From: Nitrincola schmidtii
GTDB taxonomy: Bacteria; Pseudomonadota; Gammaproteobacteria; Pseudomonadales; Balneatricaceae
Assembly: GCF_008973715.1 (NCBI RefSeq)
Contig: NZ_WBOL01000011.1
Span: 1 to 64,000 of the forward strand
Length of the DNA: 64,000 nucleotides
Reading direction: 5' to 3'
Shown here: piece after piece, positions 26,533 to 33,826 of the stretch
Position numbering within the stretch: position 1 is the first letter of the stretch
How the letters are laid out: every line of letters begins with the position of its first letter
Position numbers and translations under genes: made by a program
The notes under the pieces: model-generated
Seen by the model: only the letters and a program-made list of their open reading frames with translations
Database searches by the model: none
Told to the model about the DNA's origin: nothing

Positions 26533-28809
26533 GTGATGAAACCCTATTCTCAGATAGCAACAACTAGTCGCTTTTCTAGACTGCTCATTGGACTCAGTGT
26601 GTTGGTGCTTTTTGTCGTGCTGATGATGCAAACGGCTGCGATTAGTCGTCATCAAGCACTTCAAGAATTGCAGCATAAAACCGAAGCTGACCTAAATCGA
26701 TACATCATTACGGTACAGCAAAAGCTTGATCGTTTTAAGGATCTTCCTAAGCTTCTCTCCACTCACCCTGATCTGCTGAGTATCCTTCCGCATCCCGATA
26801 CCGAGGAGAATAAGCTACGTTTGAATCTGTTCTTAGAAGAGGTAAACGATATTATCGGTGCCTCAGATACCTACTTGATGAACAGAGAAGGCTTAACGGT
26901 TGCCGCCAGTAATTGGTCGATGGAACGTTCCTTTATCGGTGGGAATTTTAGCTTTCGTCCTTACTTTATCGATGCCGTTGCGGGTGGTGCTGGCAGTTAT
27001 TTTGCGTTAGGGACAACGTCACAGCAGCGCGGTTATTTCTTTAGCTATCCGGTTTACAGTAACAATGAAGTTGTCGGTGTGATCGTTGTTAAAATCGATT
27101 TGAATGATGTGGAAGACCATTGGAATGATCCGTTACAAGATATTTTAGTGACGGATAATGACGATGTTATCTTTATCTCTACGCGTCCAGATTGGAAGTT
27201 TAGAAGCTTAACGCCGCTTTCGGTAGAGGATCAGCGCCGTGTGCAAGAAAGTTTGCGCTATGGTGATAACCCGCTGGTCTCCTTAGATATCACGCTGCGT
27301 GAACCCTTGATGGCAGGCGTTGAATTGGTGACGATGAAACCCGCCATAGATTCCGATGCAGAGGGCGATAATCGAAACCAGCAGCAGTATCTATTGATGA
27401 CACAGTCGATCGAAAATGCTGGGCTGAATGTATCGATGCTTTCTAACATGAAAGTGGTCGATCAAAAAGTCTTGGCGGCCATGGTACAGGTCGCCTTTAT
27501 CTATATTGCCCTGATGCTGCTCATTTGGGTGCTTCGCGTTCGCTATCGCTTAAAGCTTCAGCAGCGTGACTTTCAACTTCGAGAGCATAAAGCGCTTGAA
27601 GAGAGCGAAGCGCGAATACGTGCCATTATCGATCATACCCATGCCGGACTGATTACCTTAGATGAGGCGGGTACCGTTCGCTATATGAATCCTACCGCAG
27701 AAAAGCTGTTTGGTGTGACTGCTGATGAGTTGCGCGGGCAGTATCTCAGTCCACTTTTTTCAGAAGCCGCTAGAACACTCTGCTGGCGCTATATTATGGA
27801 TGAAACCACGGATACGGCGGAATTGACTATCGAAGCAGACGCATTGCGCAAAAATCGACAGTCTTTTCCAGTAGAGCTGACCTTAGGGCGCATGTCTGTC
27901 GCGGGTGAAAAACTGTTTATGCTAACCATCCACGACATTACAGAGCGTAAACAGTACGAGCAGAAACTTCGTGATGCCACTGAGGCGTTAGAGTATCGGG
28001 TTCAAGAACGTACCAAAGATTTAGTACAAATCAATGCGCGCTTAATGGAAGAGATGACCCAGCATCGCAATACCCAAAATGAGTTGATTCAAACGGCTAA
28101 GTTAGCAGTGCTTGGGCAGTTGTCTGCAGGTATCAATCACGAATTGAATCAACCTCTCACGGCAATTCGTAATTATGCTGACAACGGTTTGGCGTTTCTT
28201 GAGCGTGGAAAGCTAGAGCCTGTCAGCAATAATCTGATGGAGATCAGTGGGCTGACGGAAAGAATGGCAAAAATCATTCATCCTCTGAAAGAGTTTTCTC
28301 GAAAGAGTACTAACTGTATTGAGCCTGTCTCCTTAAAACAGATACGCGATGGTGTGATGTCTGTCATGTATGGACGTTTCGAAAAAGAACAGGTCAAAGT
28401 CAGTTGGCCTGAAGGAGTTGATCAGGTGTGGGTTATGGCAGATAGACTGCGTTTAGAGCAGGTTTTTGTCAATCTACTGACCAATGCTCTACAGGCGGTA
28501 TCTGATCAGCAAGATAAAGTTATTGCCGTGACCACTCACTCTACAGAGGTCGTAACTGATATTTTTGTCAGAGATAATGGTCCGGGAGTGATCGATCCAG
28601 AGCGCGTTTTTGAACCTTTCTACACCACCAAAAGCTCCGGGCAGGGCATTGGTTTAGGGTTGCCGATATCACAACGTATCATTGAATCTTTTTATGGAGA
28701 ATTGACCGTTCAAAATCATCACCAGGGTGGTGCAGAGTTTTGCGTTCGATTACCCTGTGCAATCAATCAAACTCAGCAACACACGGTTCTTGTTGATCAA
28801 GGCCAATAA
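26533..28809 (+). CDS. DctB-like sensor histidine kinase with PAS domain
   Basis: A 758-residue membrane kinase. TM1 is about 15-37 and TM2 about 315-337; between them lies a periplasmic double-Cache type domain with YLMNREGLTVAASNW and GYFFSYPVY. A PAS domain (about 355-470, ITLDEAGTVRYMNPTAEKLFG), a coiled coil and a HisKA domain follow; the phosphorylated His is at about 536 in SAGINHELNQPLTAIRNYAD. The ATPase domain has LLTNALQAV, VRDNGPGV and GIGLGLPISQRII. The layout is that of DctB-type C4-dicarboxylate sensors with an added PAS. Start is GTG 26533 or ATG 26536. It is co-transcribed with the regulator 17 nt downstream. Confidence 0.9.
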   Translation: MMKPYSQIATTSRFSRLLIGLSVLVLFVVLMMQTAAISRHQALQELQHKTEADLNRYIITVQQKLDRFKDLPKLLSTHPDLLSILPHPDTEENKLRLNLFLEEVNDIIGASDTYLMNREGLTVAASNWSMERSFIGGNFSFRPYFIDAVAGGAGSYFALGTTSQQRGYFFSYPVYSNNEVVGVIVVKIDLNDVEDHWNDPLQDILVTDNDDVIFISTRPDWKFRSLTPLSVEDQRRVQESLRYGDNPLVSLDITLREPLMAGVELVTMKPAIDSDAEGDNRNQQQYLLMTQSIENAGLNVSMLSNMKVVDQKVLAAMVQVAFIYIALMLLIWVLRVRYRLKLQQRDFQLREHKALEESEARIRAIIDHTHAGLITLDEAGTVRYMNPTAEKLFGVTADELRGQYLSPLFSEAARTLCWRYIMDETTDTAELTIEADALRKNRQSFPVELTLGRMSVAGEKLFMLTIHDITERKQYEQKLRDATEALEYRVQERTKDLVQINARLMEEMTQHRNTQNELIQTAKLAVLGQLSAGINHELNQPLTAIRNYADNGLAFLERGKLEPVSNNLMEISGLTERMAKIIHPLKEFSRKSTNCIEPVSLKQIRDGVMSVMYGRFEKEQVKVSWPEGVDQVWVMADRLRLEQVFVNLLTNALQAVSDQQDKVIAVTTHSTEVVTDIFVRDNGPGVIDPERVFEPFYTTKSSGQGIGLGLPISQRIIESFYGELTVQNHHQGGAEFCVRLPCAINQTQQHTVLVDQGQ

Positions 28810-28826
28810 GGTATTTGGGAAAGGTA

Positions 28827-30194
28827 ATGACAGACCAGCAGGGTGTGTGTCCAGTTCTTCTGATTGATGATGAAAAGCATATCCGCTTAGCTGCAGGGCA
28901 AACTCTGGAACTGGCTGGGCATGATGTGGAGCTCATGAGCAGTGCTGAGGGTGTGTTGGGTCGCATCCATGAAGCATGGCCGGGAGTCATCATCACCGAT
29001 ATTAATATGCCAGGTATGGATGGATTGGAGTTAATGCGATCGATCCATGCTAAAGACCCCGATCTTCCCGTTATTTTAATCACCGGGCATGGTGATATCT
29101 CCATGGCAGTGAATGCGATTCGTCAGGGGGCCTATGATTTTATTGAAAAACCCTTTGCCTCTGAATTGCTGCTCGATGTGGTGAGGCGAGCACTCGAAAA
29201 GCGTCGTTTGACCCTAGAAAACCGTCAACTCCGTTTTGAATTAGAAGCTCAGTCAGCACCTGGCCCAAAAATCATTGGTAAGTCTGCTCAAATTCAACAA
29301 TTGCGTCGTTTAATGGCAGCCATTGCAGATACCGCAGCAGATATTTTGGTGATGGCAGAGACAGGTTGCGGTAAAGATCTGTTAGCGCGTTTTATCCACG
29401 AGCATAGTCAGCGACGGGATAAAAACTTTGTTGCTATTAATTGCGGTGCTGTGCCAGAGGCGCTGATAGAAAGCGAGCTGTTTGGGCATGAGGCCGGTGC
29501 CTTTACCGATGCAAGAAATCAACGCATTGGTAAGTTTGAATATGCTAATGGCGGTACCTTGTTTCTTGATGAAATCGAAAGTATGCCGATGTCCTTGCAG
29601 ATAAGACTATTGCGAGTGCTAGAAGAGCGCAGTATTGAGCGACTCGGTTCTAACAAAACCATAGATCTTAATTTGCGTGTTATTGCCGCCACCAAGGTTG
29701 ATCTATTGGCGTTGTGTGAACAAGGTGGTTTTAGAGAAGATCTTTATTATCGTTTAAATGTTCTCCGCGTTGATATTCCTCCGTTGCGCGAAAGGCGTGA
29801 AGATATTCCGCTACTGTTTCAGCACTTTGCCCTGATTGCCTCAAATCAGTATGGTCGTGAAGTCATGCCCTTGCCGGCTGAACGAATGCACAGTTTGATG
29901 CTGCATGATTGGCCGGGAAATGTTCGAGAGCTTAGAAACCTTGCCGAGCGTTATGTGTTGCTGGGCGAGAGCTGTACCTTTGACTTTGATAATCGCCCCA
30001 TTACGTTAACGGGAGCGGGATTAGGTATGACATTGCCTGAGCAGGTGGAGCGCTTTGAAAAAATGTTGATCCATACTGAGTTAGGTCGTCATGGTGGTTC
30101 GATTAAAGATACTCTGGAATCCCTAGGGCTTCCTCGTAAAACCCTGTATGACAAAATGCGTAAGTATGGGTTAGATAAGAGTCAGTATAAGTAG
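28827..30194 (+). CDS. DctD-like sigma-54-dependent response regulator
   Basis: A 455-residue protein from ATG 28827, with GGGAAAGG upstream. The receiver domain (1-120) has phospho-acceptor Asp58 (IITDIN) and Lys108. An AAA+ domain (about 148-385) and a Fis-type helix-turn-helix (LGRHGGSIKDTLESLGLPRKTLYDKM) follow. The sigma-54 contact loop reads GAFTDA (224-229) rather than GAFTGA, and Walker A reads AETGCGKD (177-184) with Ala for the first Gly. LFLDEIESMP (Walker B) and the arginine-finger region REDLYYRLNVL are normal. Paired with the upstream kinase. It is the likely activator of the sigma-54 promoter at 32101. Confidence 0.92.
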   Translation: MTDQQGVCPVLLIDDEKHIRLAAGQTLELAGHDVELMSSAEGVLGRIHEAWPGVIITDINMPGMDGLELMRSIHAKDPDLPVILITGHGDISMAVNAIRQGAYDFIEKPFASELLLDVVRRALEKRRLTLENRQLRFELEAQSAPGPKIIGKSAQIQQLRRLMAAIADTAADILVMAETGCGKDLLARFIHEHSQRRDKNFVAINCGAVPEALIESELFGHEAGAFTDARNQRIGKFEYANGGTLFLDEIESMPMSLQIRLLRVLEERSIERLGSNKTIDLNLRVIAATKVDLLALCEQGGFREDLYYRLNVLRVDIPPLRERREDIPLLFQHFALIASNQYGREVMPLPAERMHSLMLHDWPGNVRELRNLAERYVLLGESCTFDFDNRPITLTGAGLGMTLPEQVERFEKMLIHTELGRHGGSIKDTLESLGLPRKTLYDKMRKYGLDKSQYK

Positions 30195-30205
30195 CATAAA
30201 CAAGA

Positions 30206-30240
30206 ACAAAGGGCTGGTCGATGACCAGCCCTTTGTTTGT
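30206..30240. terminator. Bidirectional terminator dctD-like/chemoreceptor
   Basis: ACAAAGGGCTGGTC and GACCAGCCCTTTGT form a perfect 14-bp stem with a 3-nt loop, followed by TTGT. It separates two convergent genes. Confidence 0.88.
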
Positions 30241-30265
30241 ATTGAAAAGCATTTATGCTAAATCA

Positions 30266-31861
30266 TTATAATTTAAAGCGTTGTAGCATAGTTTCCAATT
30301 CGTGAGCCAGTGACGTTAGCTCACTGGAGACTTGGCTTAAATGCTGTGCATGCACTGAACTGTCCTCAGAACTATCATTGATGGCCATAATATTACGCTC
30401 GATATTACTGGCGACGATGCTTTGTTCATTCACCGCGTTAGCGACTTCATGATTCATGTTATTAATACGACGAATCTCTGCAGCGATGGTATTCAGCGCC
30501 TTAGAGGTGTTTTGAACTTGCTCAACGCCTTTGCCAGCGCTCTCCAGCGAACTTTGCATTACATCGACGGCATTTTTAGCATCGACCTGCAGGCTATCAA
30601 TAATTTTATAGATCTCTTCGGTTGAAGCCTGCGTTCGACTAGCAAGAGTGCGAACTTCATCAGCCACCACTGCAAAACCGCGACCTTGTTCACCGGCACG
30701 TGCAGCCTCAATCGCGGCGTTCAGCGCCAATAGGTTAGTTTGTTCGGCAATGTTTTTAATGACCTCAAGCACGGTGCTAACGTTCTGAGCCTGATCATCC
30801 AGTTTCTGAATAACGCCAGAGGCCTCATCAATATCCTTACGCAGCTTCTCGATCGCTTGAATAGCATGTGCGGTAACTTTAGTGCCTTCATCACTCTCAC
30901 GCAAAGCTAAATCAGACGCTTCAACACTTTGATTCGAGCTACTGGAAACACTGCGGGTAGAGGCTTCCATCTGTTCGACCGCAGAGGCTACCGAGCGTGT
31001 TTGATCTTGCTGATGCAATACGGCTTGCGTTGTTTGATTAGCAATATCATTAATACGGTTGCTGGAAGAGGAAAGCTTTAACACCGTACTACTTACCTGT
31101 TTAAGGCTTTGATGGACATTACCTAGCAGTGAATTCATTGCGGCGGACATTTTGCCTATTTCATCATCTGACTTTACGTCAACTCGAAGGCTAAAGTTGT
31201 GGCTCTTTTCAATATCATGAAGTGTGGTGGCAAACTCATTAATAGGACGAATGACAATGCGGTTAAGAATATAGCTAATCACCAAAATACCGATGATGAA
31301 CAAGACTAGCTCAACCAGAGCAACATTGATCATATTGGCGCGAATCGTTGCGTTCATCTTGTCTAACGAATAGGTCACGCGCACCGCACCAATGACGGTT
31401 CCCTCTGGATGTTGGTGGCATAAAAGGCAATTGGTGCCTTTGTAGTTAGGTATCGCTTTCATGGGTAACAGCACAGTTAGGCGGTGGCCATTACTATCGC
31501 GTGATTCCTCAATAACACGTTCTCCACTCATGGCGCGTCTGTCTAACTCATCTCGAACCACTGAGTCTTCAGAGCCTGGACCATAGACTGAATTGAGTTC
31601 AGGACTACGAAGGATTCTTGCTTCAACTATCGACTCATTGCTCAAAATACGTTGTTGCAGCTCGCCGCGATTTCCCATGGCACCACTTAGCATCAAAATA
31701 TTAATGCTATCAAAATAGGAGTCTGCTGCATCAATGGTGGTTGTTCTGGCGACATCGGCGACCAATGAGGTTTCGCTTCGATAGATCACCGTGAGGGAGC
31801 TGATCAGTACAACCATGAACACGATCAGCAGCGATACGTTTACTTTAGTTTTAATTGACAT
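30266..31861 (-). CDS. Chemoreceptor with c-type heme motif (CxxCH)
   Basis: A 531-residue methyl-accepting chemotaxis protein. TM1 is about 8-28, the periplasmic domain 29-176, and TM2 about 177-199. A HAMP domain and a cytoplasmic signalling domain follow, with the hairpin tip [32 protein letters not shown]. The periplasmic domain contains CLLCH at 145-149, the covalent heme c attachment motif, followed by [13 protein letters not shown]. Such domains are known from some redox or gas sensors. No C-terminal CheR-binding pentapeptide is seen. It lies between the DctB/DctD-like pair and the TRAP operon. The ligand is not known. Confidence 0.88.
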   Translation of the reverse strand: MSIKTKVNVSLLIVFMVVLISSLTVIYRSETSLVADVARTTTIDAADSYFDSINILMLSGAMGNRGELQQRILSNESIVEARILRSPELNSVYGPGSEDSVVRDELDRRAMSGERVIEESRDSNGHRLTVLLPMKAIPNYKGTNCLLCHQHPEGTVIGAVRVTYSLDKMNATIRANMINVALVELVLFIIGILVISYILNRIVIRPINEFATTLHDIEKSHNFSLRVDVKSDDEIGKMSAAMNSLLGNVHQSLKQVSSTVLKLSSSSNRINDIANQTTQAVLHQQDQTRSVASAVEQMEASTRSVSSSSNQSVEASDLALRESDEGTKVTAHAIQAIEKLRKDIDEASGVIQKLDDQAQNVSTVLEVIKNIAEQTNLLALNAAIEAARAGEQGRGFAVVADEVRTLASRTQASTEEIYKIIDSLQVDAKNAVDVMQSSLESAGKGVEQVQNTSKALNTIAAEIRRINNMNHEVANAVNEQSIVASNIERNIMAINDSSEDSSVHAQHLSQVSSELTSLAHELETMLQRFKL

Positions 31862-31985
31862 GTAAGCCTAACCAGATAAAAGGTTTGTCATCTATTTCTA
31901 GTGTGTTTTTCAAAGAAATTCAAGAATACCTTAAAGTGTCAGTGCTGTAACCTTTGTTTGAATAGGGTTTTTGAACTTTTTGCAA

Positions 31986-32003
31986 AGTGGCGGTTTTTCA
32001 CCC
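31986..32003. promoter_or_regulatory. Direct repeat 1, candidate activator site
   Basis: AGTGGCGGTTTTTCACCC. It matches the second copy at 32019-32036 in 14 of 18 positions. It lies 98-115 bp upstream of the -24 element of the sigma-54 promoter. Confidence 0.5.
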
Positions 32004-32018
32004 TTATACCCTAGAGCG

Positions 32019-32036
32019 ATTGGCGGGTATTCACTC
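32019..32036. promoter_or_regulatory. Direct repeat 2, candidate activator site
   Basis: ATTGGCGGGTATTCACTC. The repeat-to-repeat distance is 33 bp, about three helical turns, so two activator dimers would bind on the same face of the DNA. Confidence 0.5.
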
Positions 32037-32100
32037 AAATAGATGGTGTTTGAAAATAACTAGAAAGCAAGTTGATTGTTTACTTTAAGTTTTTTGAAAC

Positions 32101-32116
32101 TGGCATGACCTGTGCT
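32101..32116 (+). promoter_or_regulatory. Sigma-54 promoter upstream of uspA-TAXI-TRAP
   Basis: TGGCATGACCTGTGCT matches the sigma-54 consensus: TGGCAYR, four bases, then a TTGC-like block. The invariant GG (32102-32103) and GC (32114-32115) are separated by exactly 10 bases. The predicted start is near 32127. A sigma-54 activator gene lies at 28827-30194. Confidence 0.75.
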
Positions 32117-32228
32117 TAGTAGAAACCTATCTTGATGATCGCATGTAAGACTGTAAATTTGCTGTTTAAGAGCTAGGCTTACCCATGATGTGATCAACGA
32201 TAGAACATAACAATATTAGGTGGAATGA

Positions 32229-32681
32229 ATGGCTCAATATAAAACAATCCTTTTTGCAACCGACTTTTCTGAAGGCGCTGAGAAGGCTGTTGCACATGCC
32301 CGTACCTTGGCGAAGTTGACTGGAGCAAAGCTACATCTGTTTCATGTCATTACCGAGTTATCCGATAAACGCCGTAAACGCGTACCTGCAGATGTGATTG
32401 ATACCTTCATTCGAGAAGTGACGCGTCAAGCAAATGAAGATATGGAGAGCTTCTGTCAATTGCATTTTTCAGGTGAATCGGCCGAAGGAATAGAACTGAG
32501 CCACAGCATAGACGTAGGTAGTGGTTATACCGCCATTTTAGATGAAGCCAAACGGATCAATGCGGACATGATTGTGATGGGCACCCATGGTCGCTCTGGT
32601 ATCGAAAAAGTATTAGTAGGTTCCACCGCAGAGCGAGTGGTTCGCAATGCACTGATTCCTGTGTTGACGGTTAGATCCTAA
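32229..32681 (+). CDS. Universal stress protein, UspA family
   Basis: A 150-residue cytoplasmic protein. The Usp fold is clear: YKTILFATDFSEGAEKAV at the start and the ATP-binding pattern GTHGRSGIEKVLVGSTAERVVRNA near the C-terminus (G-2x-G-9x-G-S/T). AGGTGG lies about 5 nt before the ATG. It is followed by the TAXI gene after 75 nt, and Usp genes are often found with TRAP transporters, where they may bind nucleotide or modulate the transporter. It is the first gene of the operon behind the sigma-54 promoter. Confidence 0.93.
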   Translation: MAQYKTILFATDFSEGAEKAVAHARTLAKLTGAKLHLFHVITELSDKRRKRVPADVIDTFIREVTRQANEDMESFCQLHFSGESAEGIELSHSIDVGSGYTAILDEAKRINADMIVMGTHGRSGIEKVLVGSTAERVVRNALIPVLTVRS

Positions 32682-32756
32682 CTGCAGCGCAAGAGGTTAA
32701 CGCGTAAACATCATAAGAAACTCAAAACAAGTAATACAATCAGGAGAACTATAAGA

Positions 32757-33743
32757 ATGAGAATTCTATCCAAACAAGCCCTAATTGCAGGTTGTGTCGG
32801 TTTAGCGATGGCCGCCGGTGCGGTTCAAGCAGCAGAAGATCGTAGCGATTGGCCACGCAGCATCACTGTCGGTACCGCTAGCCAAGGTGGTGTTTACTAC
32901 GTTTATGGTGCGGGTTGGGCAAACTTAGTCGGTGAAGCCCTTGGTATTTCTGCTGGCGCAGAGGTAACCGGTGGTCCCGTTCAGAACGCTACATTGGTTC
33001 AAATGGGCGAGCACGCGTTTGGTATGGTGACAACCGGACCATTGATCGCTGCTTTGAATGGTGAAAGTGAGTTAGCACCCGGTATGCCGCATGATGATCT
33101 TCGTGCTGTTTTTCCTATGTACCAAACCACGCTGCAAATCATTGCGTTAAAAAGTTCAGGAATCAATTCAGTTGATGATCTGGATGGTAAAACCATCGGT
33201 GTAGGCCCTGCGGGTGGTACCGCTGACATGTATCACAGCCAGCTGTTAGAAAAGCTTGGTATCAATGTTCGTACTCGTAATGGTGGTGCAGCTGACCAAG
33301 CAGGCCAATTACAGGACGGTTTGATTGACGCTTTTGCTTTTGCAGCAGGTATGCCTATTTCTGCGTTTAGCCAGTTGGAAGCTCAAGCAGATGTTAATAT
33401 CTTCTCTTATGAGCCAGAGCATTTTGCACGTATCACTGAGCAGTTTCCAGAGCTAAGCGCTGCGGAAATTCCAGCATCTATTTACTCATCTATGCCTGAG
33501 GATCGTGCTGCAATCTCTTTGTGGAACTGGGCGATTACGCATAAAAATATGCCGGAATCCTTGGTTTATGGTGTCACCAAAACCGTGATGGAAAATCATG
33601 ATCGCATGATGCAGATCCATGCAGCATCCTCTGAGACTATTCCTGAAAATTTCAAATACAACAATGTTCTACCATGGCACGCTGGTGCAGCACGTTGGTT
33701 TGAAGAGAAGGGTTTTGAAATACCAGCAGAGATGAAAGACTAA
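32757..33743 (+). CDS. TAXI family TRAP substrate-binding protein
   Basis: The 328-residue precursor has a signal peptide ending AGAVQAAED. TAXI (TRAP-associated extracytoplasmic) features: SITVGTASQGGVYYVYGAGWANLV, AEVTGGPVQNATLVQMGEHAFGMV and LDGKTIGVGPAGGTADMY. It delivers substrate to the fused permease downstream. AGGAG lies 11 nt before the ATG. The substrate cannot be named from sequence; organic and amino acids are typical of the wider family. Confidence 0.93.
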   Translation: MRILSKQALIAGCVGLAMAAGAVQAAEDRSDWPRSITVGTASQGGVYYVYGAGWANLVGEALGISAGAEVTGGPVQNATLVQMGEHAFGMVTTGPLIAALNGESELAPGMPHDDLRAVFPMYQTTLQIIALKSSGINSVDDLDGKTIGVGPAGGTADMYHSQLLEKLGINVRTRNGGAADQAGQLQDGLIDAFAFAAGMPISAFSQLEAQADVNIFSYEPEHFARITEQFPELSAAEIPASIYSSMPEDRAAISLWNWAITHKNMPESLVYGVTKTVMENHDRMMQIHAASSETIPENFKYNNVLPWHAGAARWFEEKGFEIPAEMKD

Positions 33744-33767
33744 TTCTGACATTAGTTGAGTAACATG

Positions 33768-33791
33768 GGTGCTGATCAACAGATCAGCACC
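33768..33791 (+). promoter_or_regulatory. Intercistronic hairpin after the TAXI gene
   Basis: GGTGCTGATC and GATCAGCACC form a perfect 10-bp stem with a 4-nt loop (AACA). There is no T run. It probably protects the TAXI mRNA or reduces read-through into the permease gene. Confidence 0.7.
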
Positions 33792-33826
33792 TTCGCCATA
33801 CATGCCTTAAACTAGGTATCTTTCTC

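Larger units (their letters stand above)
31862..32228 (+). promoter_or_regulatory. Regulatory intergenic region before uspA-TAXI-TRAP
   Basis: A 367-bp gap between the divergent chemoreceptor gene and uspA. It is AT-rich and holds no convincing gene. It contains the sigma-54 promoter and the two direct repeats listed separately. After the predicted start near 32127, about 100 nt of leader precede the uspA ATG. Confidence 0.7.

Noticed and set aside
32725-32745. A-rich stretch before the TAXI gene as a Crc/Hfq target
   Set aside because: AACAAGTA departs from the AANAANAA motif; too common in AT-rich leaders to call.
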